Notes: generated by a model from the letters alone, not told the origin. Counted from the stretch's first letter, positions 1-8,766 are shown. The stretch is DNA of 64,000 nt from JBICHN01 sp043101845 (GCA_043101845.1 JBICHN010000011.1:682001-746000), one strand, 5' to 3'. Numbers and translations are program-made.

Positions 1-1
1 G

Positions 2-244
2 TTCCTGTCCGGTCTGACCGACATGGACGCCATTACCCTCTCGACCGCGCAACTCGTGCAGTCGGGCCAGGTGGAGTCGGACACCGGGTGGCGGCTGATC
101 CTGGTTGGATCGCTTGCGAACCTCGTCTTTAAAGCGATCGCGGTCGCCGCCCTGGGGGGTATGGCGCTGCTCTGGCGGGTCTCGATCCTCTTTGGGCTTG
201 CGATCGTGGCCGGCGTGGCGTTGCTCTTCCTCTGGCCAGCCTGA
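2..244 (+). CDS. DUF4010/MgtC-like membrane protein, C-terminal part
   Basis: This is the 3' end of a gene that begins before the window; the frame is open from base 2 to the TGA at 242-244. The first visible residues, FLSGLTDMDAITLS, match the conserved end-region motif of the DUF4010 domain found at the C-terminus of MgtC/SapB-type membrane proteins. Two hydrophobic segments follow (roughly window residues 34-56 and 60-78), ending in LFLWPA. The role of DUF4010 proteins is not settled; they are integral inner-membrane proteins. The stop codon directly abuts the end of the convergent DUF59 gene with no intergenic space. The family call rests on motif memory from about 80 residues, so the upstream half should be checked. 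Confidence 0.72.
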   Translation, partial: FLSGLTDMDAITLSTAQLVQSGQVESDTGWRLILVGSLANLVFKAIAVAALGGMALLWRVSILFGLAIVAGVALLFLWPA

Positions 245-670
245 TCAGCCGTTCCGTGAACGATCACGGTCAGGAGAACTCTTGCGCCGGTTCACCGTGA
301 GCGGAGTGCTCTTCGGTCCGGACGGCAGGGGGTCGCGCCAGTCGATTCCCATGAATTCGAGATGGAGACGGCCCTCTTCCGTCATGCGTTCCCGCGTCCA
401 CCGCGGCTCCCAGACGAGATCCACCGTCACCGAGTCGATGCCGTCCACCGATTCGACGGCGCGCTTGACCATGCCGGGAATTGTCTCCGCCACGGGACAG
501 TTCGGCGTCGTGAGCGTCATTCGAATACGGGCCGCGCGGGCGCCCGGGTCGAGGTCGAGTTCATAGATGAGGCCAAGGTCGTACAGATTCACCGGGATCT
601 CCGGGTCCTCGACCGTTCGGAGCGACTCGATCACACGACTTCGAAGTTGGTCGGCGTCCTGCGTCGTCAT
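245..670 (-). CDS. SUF-associated DUF59 (MIP18/PaaD-like) Fe-S protein
   Basis: A 141-residue protein of the DUF59/MIP18 family, which helps assemble or deliver Fe-S clusters in the cytoplasm. The family core is clear: DPEIPVNLYDLGLIYEL near residues 22-38 and LTTPNCPVAETIPGMV near residues 53-68, with the conserved cysteine at 58. The tail from about residue 115 is basic and looks disordered. It is the last gene of the suf operon: its ATG at 670 overlaps the sufE stop codon (ATGA), which indicates translational coupling. It corresponds to the small SUF-system protein that often closes Gram-positive and planctomycete suf operons (YitW/SufT-like). I leave the symbol empty because SufT is used for more than one protein. 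Confidence 0.88.
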   Translation of the reverse strand: MTTQDADQLRSRVIESLRTVEDPEIPVNLYDLGLIYELDLDPGARAARIRMTLTTPNCPVAETIPGMVKRAVESVDGIDSVTVDLVWEPRWTRERMTEEGRLHLEFMGIDWRDPLPSGPKSTPLTVNRRKSSPDRDRSRNG

Positions 671-1122
671 CCAGATCCGTTCTCGTGCCCGTTCGCACGA
701 ATGGATTCAGCTGCTTCCCGCTTGATTCGCTGAATGATCGAACTCAACCCGATCGCTCGATTCATTCGAATGACTTCTGACAGGCCGAGCCGCTGGAGCA
801 GATCTTCGGGCAGCTCGGCGATGTCGTCCGGCGTCGCGTCGTCGTACGCGTCGACAAGGATGGAAAGAAACCCCTTGACCGTCGGCGCCTCTTCGGCGAC
901 ATCAACGAACAGTCGAACGCGCCCGTCGTCCGGCTCGACCCAGAGGAAGACCGGCGTCATGCATTCCGGAACACGGTGAAGACCGGCGTCGCGTTCGGCC
1001 CGAAACCTCTCCGGGAGTTTCGGCAGGCGCTTTGAATAGTCGAGCAGCATCTCGAGCCGCATCTCGCGGTCGAGCATGCGAAAGGCTTCGATGATGTCAT
1101 TCAGCTTCGCGGTCAACGCCAT
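667..1122 (-). CDS. sufE: SufE-family sulfur acceptor
   Basis: A 151-residue SufE-type protein that receives persulfide sulfur on a cysteine and passes it to the SufBCD scaffold. The N-terminal helix MALTAKLNDIIEAF and the HRVPECMTPVFLW segment match the family, with the acceptor cysteine at residue 54. The frame stays open upstream to 1182, but the start at 1122 is preferred because its ATG shares one base with the stop codon of the upstream sulfurtransferase (TGATG). In the usual pathway SufE partners with the cysteine desulfurase SufS, which is absent here; the adjacent rhodanese may be the donor (inference). Confidence 0.9.
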   Translation of the reverse strand: MALTAKLNDIIEAFRMLDREMRLEMLLDYSKRLPKLPERFRAERDAGLHRVPECMTPVFLWVEPDDGRVRLFVDVAEEAPTVKGFLSILVDAYDDATPDDIAELPEDLLQRLGLSEVIRMNRAIGLSSIIQRIKREAAESIRANGHENGSG

Positions 1123-1985
1123 CAGCCCTCGGAATAGGTCTTCTCGATCGGCACGCCGACGAGATTGCCCCATTCCGTCCACGAGCCGTCGTAGTTCCGG
1201 ACGCTCTCAAAGCCGAGGAGATACTTGAGCACGAACCAGGTATGGCTCGAGCGCTCGCCGATCCGGCAGTAGGCGACGACATCGTCGTCCGGCTTCAATC
1301 CCTGTTCGTCGAGATAGATCTGCTCGAGTTCGCTGCGGCTCTTGAAGGTTCCGTCTTCGGCGGCGGCGCGACTCCAGGGCACATTGCACGCGCCCGGGAT
1401 GTGGCCGCCCCGGAGAGCGCCCTCCTGCGGATAGTTCGGCATGTGCGTGAGCTTGCCGCTGAACTCGTCGGGCGACCGTACATCGAGCAGCGGTCCGCCG
1501 CCCGTGAGATGTTCAAGCACATCTTCCCGAAACGCGCGGATGGAGGGGTCCGCATCGCGCACACGGTATTCACGCTTCGAATAGGACGGCGTTTCAGTCG
1601 ACAGATCACGACCTTCGGCGATCCACTTGTCACGGCCGCCGTTCATGACGAGACACTTCTCGTGCCCGAAGAGCTTGAAGACCCAGAACGCGTAGCACGC
1701 CCACCAGTTGTTCTTGTCGCCGTAGAAGACCACGGTCGTGTCGTTGTCGATGCCCTTCGTCGCGCAAAGTTCGGCGAATCGTTCAGCGACGATGTAGTCA
1801 CGCACCGTCGCGTCCTGCAGGTCATTCACCCAGTCGATCTTCACCGCCTCGGGAATGTGCCCGGTGTTGTAGAGAAGAACATCCTCATCCGACTCGACGA
1901 TGCGGAACTGGTCCGTCTTCTTCCGATGCTCGTCCACCCATTCAGTGGAGACGAGAACTTCCGGATGGGCGTATTGCTTCGCCAT
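1122..1985 (-). CDS. sseA: Two-domain rhodanese sulfurtransferase in the suf operon
   Basis: A 287-residue tandem rhodanese. The C-terminal domain carries the active-site loop AYCRIGERSSHTW with the catalytic Cys at about residue 240; the CRIGER loop is the form typical of actinobacterial SseA/CysA thiosulfate sulfurtransferases. The N-terminal domain (residues 8-130) lacks this cysteine and is structural, as is normal. Such enzymes move sulfane sulfur from thiosulfate or 3-mercaptopyruvate to a thiol acceptor. The start at 1985 is chosen over 2033 because GAGGAGG lies 7 bases before its ATG. The gene sits between sufD and sufE where a desulfurase (SufS) would be expected, and it is coupled to sufE by a one-base overlap, so a role as SufE sulfur donor is plausible but inferred. 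The exact donor specificity cannot be read from sequence. Confidence 0.88.
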   Translation of the reverse strand: MAKQYAHPEVLVSTEWVDEHRKKTDQFRIVESDEDVLLYNTGHIPEAVKIDWVNDLQDATVRDYIVAERFAELCATKGIDNDTTVVFYGDKNNWWACYAFWVFKLFGHEKCLVMNGGRDKWIAEGRDLSTETPSYSKREYRVRDADPSIRAFREDVLEHLTGGGPLLDVRSPDEFSGKLTHMPNYPQEGALRGGHIPGACNVPWSRAAAEDGTFKSRSELEQIYLDEQGLKPDDDVVAYCRIGERSSHTWFVLKYLLGFESVRNYDGSWTEWGNLVGVPIEKTYSEG

Positions 1986-2029
1986 CACAACGCCTCCTCG
2001 AGTTGAGTCACGCACGCTCGAATCCGTTC

Positions 2030-3385
2030 TCATGCCTCGATCGGCGCATCAACGGCGGCAGAAATCCGATCGATGACGACTCGGTCGATCAATTCGCGGA
2101 CGGACGCGAGCGACATTCGCTCGAGACACTCGGCGGCGAAGGCATGAACGAGCAGAGCCCGGGCGTCGCCGCGGGGCAGCCCGCGTGACTGCAGGTAGAA
2201 CAGGGCGCTCTCGTCGAGTTCGCCGATGGTCGCGCCGTGCGTGCACTTGACATCGTCCGCATAGATCTCGAGCTGCGGACGGCTGCTCGTCTTCGCGTCG
2301 CGCGAGAGCAACAGGCTCTGATTGCTCTGCTTCGCGTCGGTTTTCTGCGCGACTTTCTCGACTCGAATCCGACCGCTGAACACACCGACGGCGCGGTCCG
2401 CGAGGATGCCCTTGTAATACTGCCGGCTGTCACCATGCGGCTGCGCATGATTGACGCTCATCGCATTGTCGAGATGTTGACGATCGCGACCGAGATACAG
2501 GCCGTTCAGCACGCTGAACGCGTTCTCGCCGTCAAGCGTCGGCGCCACATTGTTTCGCACGAGAGCCCCGCCGAGCAGCACCGAGTGCGAGATCATCCGG
2601 CTGTCGCGGCCCTGGCGCGTCCGGAGCGTGGAAATGTTGTACGCCTTCTCGCTTTCGCGCTCGAGGTAGTAGTGCTCCATCTCCGCGTTGTCATCGACGT
2701 AGATCTCGGTCAACGCGTTGGTGAAGTAGGTTTCCTCGTCCGACGCCGCGAGGTAGTCCTCGATGACCTTGAGTGAGGCGGACTCTTCGACGATGAGCAG
2801 ATTGCGGGGATGCGTCTTGATCGGGCCACCGCCATCGTTCTTCGTCAGATTGATGACATGTATCGGTCGCTCCGCGACGACGCCACGCGGCACATGCACA
2901 AAGAGTCCGTCGGAAAACGCGGCAGTGTTCAGCGCCGTGAACCCGTCGATCGTCGGGTCTGCGAGCGCGCCAAGCCGCGACTCCAGGAGTTCGCTCTGTC
3001 GAGACACGGCGGTCGAAAGCGGCGCCACGGTCACGGCCGCCGGAAGACCGGAGAGGTCCGACAGCTCGGGACGAAAGCGGCCGTTGATAAACACGGCGCG
3101 GGCGGCGTCGAGTCCGGGTATTGCCGCACGATCGAGATCCTGCTCCTCGGCCGTGACCTCGACGAGTTCACCCGCGCGGAACGGTGTGTCGCGAATCGCG
3201 TCGATGTTCGTCGCCCGCCATTCCTCGTCGCGCGAAGTCGGAAGCCCCTGCTCGGAGAAGTGCGCCTTCGCGGCGCGCCGCCGATCGGTGAGCCAGCGAG
3301 GCTCACTCGCATGGGAGAGCGATTCGAGCCAGCTCATCGGGTCGCCAAGCTGAATCGTGGGATTGCCTTCGGTCATACTGATCAT
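2030..3385 (-). CDS. sufD: Fe-S cluster assembly protein SufD
   Basis: A 451-residue SufD, the partner of SufB in the cytoplasmic SufBC2D scaffold that builds Fe-S clusters. The right-handed beta-helix core is recognisable (HYYLERESEKAYNISTL and the run NAMSVNHAQPHGDSRQYYKG), followed by the family end motif KCTHGATIGELDESALFYLQ and the helical C-terminus with RGLPRGDARALLVHAF. It follows sufC by 18 bases. The start at 3385 has AGGAG 4 bases upstream; an ATG three codons further in is possible. The length fits the family. Only the SUF pathway is visible in this window; no isc genes are present. Confidence 0.95.
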   Translation of the reverse strand: MISMTEGNPTIQLGDPMSWLESLSHASEPRWLTDRRRAAKAHFSEQGLPTSRDEEWRATNIDAIRDTPFRAGELVEVTAEEQDLDRAAIPGLDAARAVFINGRFRPELSDLSGLPAAVTVAPLSTAVSRQSELLESRLGALADPTIDGFTALNTAAFSDGLFVHVPRGVVAERPIHVINLTKNDGGGPIKTHPRNLLIVEESASLKVIEDYLAASDEETYFTNALTEIYVDDNAEMEHYYLERESEKAYNISTLRTRQGRDSRMISHSVLLGGALVRNNVAPTLDGENAFSVLNGLYLGRDRQHLDNAMSVNHAQPHGDSRQYYKGILADRAVGVFSGRIRVEKVAQKTDAKQSNQSLLLSRDAKTSSRPQLEIYADDVKCTHGATIGELDESALFYLQSRGLPRGDARALLVHAFAAECLERMSLASVRELIDRVVIDRISAAVDAPIEA

Positions 3386-3403
3386 GCCGCTCCTGCCTGT
3401 CCG

Positions 3404-4168
3404 TTACGCCGAAGCTCCGGCGGCGATCTCATCTTCAATCCACCCGTACCCCTGCTCCTCGAGACGAAGAGCCAGCTCCTTGCCGCCGGACTTCACGATT
3501 CGGCCGCCCAGGAGGACATGAACATAGTCGGGGACAATGTAATTCAGCAGTCGCTGATAATGCGTGATGACCACGAACGAACGCTTCTCGTCGCGCATGG
3601 CGTTCACTCCGTCGGCCACCACCTTGAGCGCATCGATGTCGAGACCTGAGTCCGTTTCGTCGAGCACGCACAGCGACGGGTTCAGAAGCGCCATCTGGAA
3701 GATCTCGTACCGCTTCTTCTCGCCGCCCGAGAATCCTTCGTTCACGGATCGCTTGAGGAGCTTCTCGTCGACCTCGACGACCGACCCGGTCTCGCGGATG
3801 AGCTTCATGAATTCGACGGCATTGACCTCATCCTCGCCGCGGTACTTGCGGACCGCGTTGATCGACGCCTTCAGAAACTGCATGTTGCTCACGCCGGGAA
3901 TCTCGACCGGATACTGAAACGCCATGAAGACGCCTTCGCCCGCACGTTCGTCAGGGTCGAGTTCGACCAGGTCCTTCCCGTTGAATCGGATTTCCCCTTC
4001 GGTGATCTCGTACGCCTCATTGCCCGCGAGCACCTGCGCAAGCGTGCTCTTGCCGGACCCGTTCGGGCCCATGATCGAGTGCGTCTCACCGTCGTTGACG
4101 GTCAGGTTGAATCCGTTCAGGATTCGCTGGCCTTCGACGCTGACATGAAGATTCTTGATCTCCAGCAT
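3404..4168 (-). CDS. sufC: Fe-S assembly ATPase SufC
   Basis: A 254-residue ABC-type ATPase that energises the SufBCD scaffold. Walker A GPNGSGKST is at residues 34-42, the Q-loop falls in FMAFQYPVEIPGV (81-93), the signature SGGEKKR at 147-153 and Walker B with the catalytic Glu in CVLDETDSGLD (167-177); the switch His is in VITHYQRLL. All catalytic residues are intact. After the signature the usual KRNEI reads KRYEI, a mild variation. The start at 4168 (ATG) is preferred over an in-frame TTG at 4186. The gene lies 51 bases after sufB and 18 before sufD, in the standard sufBCD order. Confidence 0.97.
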   Translation of the reverse strand: MLEIKNLHVSVEGQRILNGFNLTVNDGETHSIMGPNGSGKSTLAQVLAGNEAYEITEGEIRFNGKDLVELDPDERAGEGVFMAFQYPVEIPGVSNMQFLKASINAVRKYRGEDEVNAVEFMKLIRETGSVVEVDEKLLKRSVNEGFSGGEKKRYEIFQMALLNPSLCVLDETDSGLDIDALKVVADGVNAMRDEKRSFVVITHYQRLLNYIVPDYVHVLLGGRIVKSGGKELALRLEEQGYGWIEDEIAAGASA

Positions 4169-4219
4169 AATCGTCAATTCTCTCAATTCGTTCAGGAGTC
4201 TGCGTACGAGTCGACGCGC

Positions 4220-5677
4220 TCAGCCGACGCTGCCTTCGAGGCTGATCGACAACAATTTGTCCGCTTCCACGGCGAACTCCATCGGGAGTTCCTTCAGCAC
4301 TTCCTTGCAGAAGCCATTCACGATGAGCGAAACGGCGTCCTCTTCCGAAATGCCCCGCTGCTGCAGATAGAAGATCTGATCTTCACCAATCTTCGAGGTG
4401 GTCGCTTCGTGCTCGACATGCGCCGACGGATTCCGGACATCGATGACCGGGAAGGTATGAGCGCCGCACTTGTCGCCGAGCAGCATCGAGTCGCACTGGG
4501 TGTAGTTCCGCGCATCCTCCGCGCCCTTGTTCACCTGCACGAGGCCGCGGTAGGTGTTGTGACCGAAGCCGGCGGAGATACCCTTCGAAATGATCGTGCT
4601 GCGGGTGTTCTTCCCGATGTGAATCATCTTCGTCCCGGTATCCGCCTGCTGGCGATTGTTCGTCATCGCGACGGAATAGAACTCACCCACGGAGTTGTCG
4701 CCCTGAAGGATGCAGCTCGGGTACTTCCAGGTGATGGCGGACCCCGTCTCGACCTGCGTCCAGGAGATGCGGCTGTTCCGGCCGAGGCACTTGCCGCGCT
4801 TCGTGACGAAGTTGTAGATTCCGCCGCGACCTTCTTCATCGCCCGGGTACCAGTTCTGGATCGTCGAATATTTGATCGTCGCGTCGTCGAGCGCGACGAG
4901 TTCGACTACGGCGGCGTGAAGCTGATTCTCATCGCGCATCGGCGCCGTGCAGCCCTCGAGGTAGCTCACTGAGGCGCCTTCTTCGCACACGATCAGTGTT
5001 CGCTCGAACTGTCCGGTATTTCGCGCATTGATGCGGAAATAGGTGCTCAACTCCATCGGGCACTCGACGCCCTTCGGAACGAAAACGAAGCTGCCGTCGC
5101 TGAAGACCGCTGAGTTGAGCGTGGCGAAGAAGTTGTCCTGAATCGGCACGACCGAGCCGAGGTACTTCTGCACGAGTTCGGGATGCTCCCGGATCGCCTC
5201 GGACATCGGGCAGAAGATCACACCCGCCTTGGCGAGCGTCTCCTTGAAGGTCGTCGCGACCGATACACTGTCGAACACGGCGTCGACGGCCACACCCGCG
5301 AGCGCCATCTGCTCCTCGAGCGGAATGCCAAGCTTCTCGTAGGTGCGGAGAAGCTCCGGATCGACTTCATCGAGTGATTTCGGCCCGTCCGCCTTCGACT
5401 TCGGCGCCGAGTAGTAACTGATCGCCTGGTAATCCACTGGGCCGTAGCCGTAGGGGAGGAACGGCCATTGCGGCTCCTCCATGGTGAGCCAGTGGCGAAA
5501 CGCCTTGAGCCGCCACTCCGTCATCCACTCCGGCTCGCCCTTCTTTGCGGAAAGGGCGCGAACGACACCCTCGTCGAGACCGGGCGGAAATGAGTCCGCT
5601 TCGATATCGGTAACGAAACCGTACTTGTACTTTTCCCGGGCCCACTGCTCAATGGCGCCGTCGGTCGCAGTCGACAT
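4220..5677 (-). CDS. sufB: Fe-S cluster scaffold protein SufB
   Basis: A 485-residue SufB, the main scaffold subunit on which the nascent Fe-S cluster forms in the cytoplasm. Recognisable family blocks include YKYGFVTDIEADSFPPGL near the N-terminus, the helix core EGCTAPMRDENQLHAAVVEL, VQNWYPGDEEG-like IQNWYPGDEEGRGGIYNFVT, and the C-terminal GEDQIFYLQQRGI. The start at 5677 has GGGAG 5 bases upstream and gives the family length; an upstream in-frame ATG at 5761 would add 28 unrelated Arg-rich residues. It is the first gene of the six-gene operon, so regulation should act in the 5678-5960 gap. No SufR or Rrf2-type regulator gene is adjacent. Confidence 0.97.
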   Translation of the reverse strand: MSTATDGAIEQWAREKYKYGFVTDIEADSFPPGLDEGVVRALSAKKGEPEWMTEWRLKAFRHWLTMEEPQWPFLPYGYGPVDYQAISYYSAPKSKADGPKSLDEVDPELLRTYEKLGIPLEEQMALAGVAVDAVFDSVSVATTFKETLAKAGVIFCPMSEAIREHPELVQKYLGSVVPIQDNFFATLNSAVFSDGSFVFVPKGVECPMELSTYFRINARNTGQFERTLIVCEEGASVSYLEGCTAPMRDENQLHAAVVELVALDDATIKYSTIQNWYPGDEEGRGGIYNFVTKRGKCLGRNSRISWTQVETGSAITWKYPSCILQGDNSVGEFYSVAMTNNRQQADTGTKMIHIGKNTRSTIISKGISAGFGHNTYRGLVQVNKGAEDARNYTQCDSMLLGDKCGAHTFPVIDVRNPSAHVEHEATTSKIGEDQIFYLQQRGISEEDAVSLIVNGFCKEVLKELPMEFAVEADKLLSISLEGSVG

Positions 5678-5801
5678 CCTGACTCCCGTCAACAACCCGC
5701 GGTGTCGCCGCCGGTTGTTTCGCTGCGGTGATCCAAAGTCTGCGTCGGCCCATCCCGACACGATTTCGCGGCTCGCGGAGCAGCCGCTTCGGAGGCCTCA
5801 G

Positions 5802-5807
5802 ACTATA
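5802..5807 (-). promoter_or_regulatory. Candidate -10 element for the suf operon
   Basis: Read on the minus strand this is TATAGT, inside the only AT-rich block (about 5800-5840) of the sufB upstream gap. A start a few bases downstream would give a leader of about 115 bases. The matching -35 position shows only a weak ATGAAA. No clear IscR or SufR palindrome was recognised. Confidence 0.3.
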
Positions 5808-5960
5808 GATGAACTTTAGAATCATTTCATTCTTGAGCGGCCAAAATCGGGGCGGAGCCGCGTTCGCGCGTCCTTCGCATCAGTCGAGCCGGCCGGATGG
5901 CGGCTCGTCTTGACATGCGGCGATCGCTTCGGCACTCTGGCTTCGACGACGGGAGCGATC

Positions 5961-7466
5961 ATGCGACATCTCTTCATTCTCGTGGCCGCCTTTTTCCTCG
6001 CGGTCCAAACCGCTTCATCGCAGAACATTACAGCGACCGAAATTGAGGTTTGGGCCGGGGAGCGGGACGCCGGGCCGCTTCGACTCGCGGCAGGGGATTC
6101 GGTGACCGTCGAGCTCGACGCCCCGTTCGCGTACCGGTCTCTCGGGATCTGGTGGTCGGGAACGACAATCGGCGACGACGCCGGCGCCGGCGCCGGCGCC
6201 GGGTTCTTCGTGACTCCCACCGTCGCGAGTGGCGCCGAGGCGCCTCCGCGTTGGCGAATGGTCGAGGCCGTCGACCTCGCGCCGGACCGGGCCGGCCCGA
6301 CGGGTCGCGCGGGGCGACGACGAGTGTCGGCCGTGGAACACCATTACGGCGATCCCGCCCGGGGCGCTCGCGTCGAGCTTCGCGGCCCAATCGAAGTCGA
6401 GTCGCTGGCGGTGGTCTGGTTGCGGGACTCAGGACCGTCGGCGCCCGAGGTCGTCGTCGCGGATCGGGCTCGAATTGATCCTGCGAACTATCCGAAGCCG
6501 CCGGTTTCGTCGCGCGCGCAATGGGGCGCCGATCCGCCGATCTGCGGGTATTCCTATTGCGCGACGACGCACATCGGCGTTCATCACACGGCAGGCGCGT
6601 CGGAATACTGGAGCACCTCGTGGGGGCAATGCGCCGCGAATGTTCGCGCCATTCAGGATTACCACATGTACTCCCGGGGCTGGTGCGACATCGGCTACAA
6701 CTACCTCGTCTGCGTACATGGGGACATCTGGGAAGGGCGAGGCGGGGGAGACGATGTGCGCGGCGCCCATGACGGATACAACTGCGGATCGATGGGGGTC
6801 TCCTTCATGGGCTACTTCCATTATCCGTACAACCAGACGCTCAACGCGGCGATGATCGACGCCATCGCCGAGCTCGGCGCCTGGAAATGCGACCAGCAGG
6901 GGATCGATCCGCACGGCTCGGGTTGGTATCAGGGGTATGGGGGCGTGATGTCCAACCTCTACGGTCATCGCAATGTAAGCTCGACCGCCTGCCCAGGTGA
7001 TCTGGCGTACTCCGAGCTCGGATCCATTCGCGATGAGATCGCCCAGCGCCTCGCCGGCGGCGGAGGCGAGGAAATCATTCTCGACAACGATCGCGCGACC
7101 TTTACGCGGGACTGGAGCTACGGGTCGACCGCCTCCGGTCGTTTCGGTCCGGACTACCGGTTTCGCAGCACCGGCCTCTCGAGAGGCCTCGCCTACTGGC
7201 GTCCCGACATCCCGCAAGCTGGCTTCTATACCGTGTACTTCTGGTGGAGCCAGGGCACGAATCGGAATCCTTCGGCGACATGCGGCGTGAGGATCACCGG
7301 CGATACCTACACGGTCCGCGTCAATCAGCAGGTCAACGGTGGCCGGTGGAACGCGATCGGAAGTTGGTGGTTTCCTCGGGGAACCTCCAGTCTTGTGGGG
7401 ATCGCGAGCGACGGTCCGTCGGGCTATGTCACGATCGCGGACGCCGTTCGCCTTGTTCGCAACTAG
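5961..7466 (+). CDS. Secreted PGRP/amidase_2 protein with golvesin-like domain
   Basis: A 501-residue exported protein. A signal peptide spans residues 1-21 (MRHLFILVAAFFLAVQTASS). A peptidoglycan-recognition/N-acetylmuramoyl-L-alanine amidase domain runs from about 190 to 360: it opens with SRAQWGADPP, carries the zinc-binding HHTAG at 208-212, the second ligand region HRNVSSTACPGD starting with H336, and a cysteine at 344 at the expected third ligand position. Residues 375-501 resemble the golvesin C-terminal/Xly carbohydrate-binding-like domain (FTRDWSYGSTASGRFGPDYR and a final YVTIADAVRLVR). It probably cleaves or binds muropeptides outside the cytoplasm. The start at 5961 has GGGAG 6 bases upstream. 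An Ala-Gly tract near residue 75 comes from a GCCGGC repeat. The 3' end overlaps the convergent channel gene by 4 bases. Confidence 0.87.
   Translation: MRHLFILVAAFFLAVQTASSQNITATEIEVWAGERDAGPLRLAAGDSVTVELDAPFAYRSLGIWWSGTTIGDDAGAGAGAGFFVTPTVASGAEAPPRWRMVEAVDLAPDRAGPTGRAGRRRVSAVEHHYGDPARGARVELRGPIEVESLAVVWLRDSGPSAPEVVVADRARIDPANYPKPPVSSRAQWGADPPICGYSYCATTHIGVHHTAGASEYWSTSWGQCAANVRAIQDYHMYSRGWCDIGYNYLVCVHGDIWEGRGGGDDVRGAHDGYNCGSMGVSFMGYFHYPYNQTLNAAMIDAIAELGAWKCDQQGIDPHGSGWYQGYGGVMSNLYGHRNVSSTACPGDLAYSELGSIRDEIAQRLAGGGGEEIILDNDRATFTRDWSYGSTASGRFGPDYRFRSTGLSRGLAYWRPDIPQAGFYTVYFWWSQGTNRNPSATCGVRITGDTYTVRVNQQVNGGRWNAIGSWWFPRGTSSLVGIASDGPSGYVTIADAVRLVRN
6180..6203 (+). repeat. Tandem GCCGGC repeat (four units) inside amidase gene
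   Basis: Four hexamer units, the last ending in G instead of C, encode four Ala-Gly pairs in frame. It joins the N-terminal region of the amidase to its next segment. Such a tract can change length by slippage without breaking the frame because the unit is 6 bases. Confidence 0.8.
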
Positions 7467-8518
7467 GTTTCGAGCTGCGCGATCCGCTCGAGTCCGCCTT
7501 CGCGGCACACGAGAATCAAGGTATCTCCCGCTTCGAGCCGCTCATCGGCGCCCGGGTTGAACCGCTGCTTTCCACCCTCACCGACGATGGAGATGATGAT
7601 CGCTTCCGCGCGGCCGGGCAGATCAAGTTCGCGGAGTGTCCGGCCTTGGAATCGGGGATGATCCTTCACTTCGAGTTCAGCGAAATCGAACGCGCCTTCA
7701 CCCGTCGCCGCGGCGATGAATTCGCTCACGATCGGCTTCAGCATGAGATGTGACAACTGCTGCGCCGCCAACTCTCCGGGCACGATGACTCGATTGGCGC
7801 CGGCGCGATGAAGGGTGGAATGACTTTCCGGCCGTTCGGCGCGGGTCACGATGCGCAGCCTCGGCTGAATCTCTCGCGCCATCAGAATGACGAAGACATT
7901 CGCCGCGTCGCGATCAAGCGTGGCGATGAGTCCCCGGGCCTGCTTGAGGCTCGCGGCGGCGAGCGTCTGTTCGTCCGTGCAGTCACCTTCGATGGCGGTG
8001 TACCCGAGTTCATCCGCGCGGCTGATCGCGGTCGGGTTGACATCGAGTACGAGGAGCGGCACGCCGTGTTTGCTCAATTCCTTCGCCACGGCGGTTCCGA
8101 CCCGGCCAAAGCCGCAGACGACGATGTGATTCGACATTGCCTGAAGTCGGCGTTGCATTTTCCGCCTTTCGAACAGCTGCGCCATATCGGTATGAAAGAG
8201 CGCCTGCAGAAGCGCAAACCAGTGGAGCACCGCCCCGAGACCGATGACGATCGTGATCCCCGCCCAGATCTGCTGGGCGACAGAGAGTTCCGGGAGACTT
8301 CCTACCGTCGAGACGAGATTGAGAGTGAACCAGAGCCCCTCCGCAAACTGCTCGGCGAGCGGCACACCCGGTCGCTCGTTCATCCCGATCACCGTGAAGC
8401 CCGCGCTGAACACGAGGACGCACGCGGCGAGAAGCAGGATGGCGTTGATCAATCGACGCCGGGTGACGACGAAGACCGCGCTGGCCACCCGGTCGGATTG
8501 CACGGTGAAGATGGGCAC
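7463..8518 (-). CDS. K+ channel-like protein with TrkA-N/TrkA-C domains
   Basis: A 351-residue two-helix channel-type membrane protein. TM1 spans about residues 23-46, a pore-helix region 56-77, TM2 82-108. A cytoplasmic Rossmann RCK (TrkA-N) domain starts at 130 with GFGRVG at 136-141 and LVLDVNP, and a TrkA-C-like domain covers about 255-348 (ILVCREGG near the end). Family members gate K+ flux in response to nucleotides or ions. The selectivity filter is abnormal: where TVGYGD is expected the protein has TVGSLPE (71-77), so K+ selectivity is doubtful. The start is GTG at 8518 with no strong RBS. It converges on the amidase gene with a 4-base overlap. Confidence 0.85.
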   Translation of the reverse strand: MPIFTVQSDRVASAVFVVTRRRLINAILLLAACVLVFSAGFTVIGMNERPGVPLAEQFAEGLWFTLNLVSTVGSLPELSVAQQIWAGITIVIGLGAVLHWFALLQALFHTDMAQLFERRKMQRRLQAMSNHIVVCGFGRVGTAVAKELSKHGVPLLVLDVNPTAISRADELGYTAIEGDCTDEQTLAAASLKQARGLIATLDRDAANVFVILMAREIQPRLRIVTRAERPESHSTLHRAGANRVIVPGELAAQQLSHLMLKPIVSEFIAAATGEGAFDFAELEVKDHPRFQGRTLRELDLPGRAEAIIISIVGEGGKQRFNPGADERLEAGDTLILVCREGGLERIAQLET

Positions 8519-8766
8519 GCGGAACGCTCACGTTCGGGTCACGAACAGTCCCCGCGCCCTCGACGCAGGTAGAGGGGATGGGATTCCCGACTTCACATCG
8601 GACGATTCGGTCGATCGCCGTGAACCGGCGGCGGGACGACGAGCCGCGATTCTAATTGCGGCTCGAGGGGGCCGAACTCGGAAAACCATCCACAAGCGCT
8701 GAAACCGGTCGGTGCGGGCTACGGTACAGGCCTCGCGATGCAACGCTTTGTTTCAGGAAGTCGAGA

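Noticed and set aside
2033..2033. Sulfurtransferase start at 2033
   Set aside because: It overlaps sufD by 4 bases, but GAGGAGG precedes the internal ATG at 1985, which also begins the conserved N-terminus.
6180..6203. GCCGGC tandem repeat as a mobile or phase-variation element
   Set aside because: Only four units and a 6-base unit that keeps the frame; more likely a simple Ala-Gly linker.
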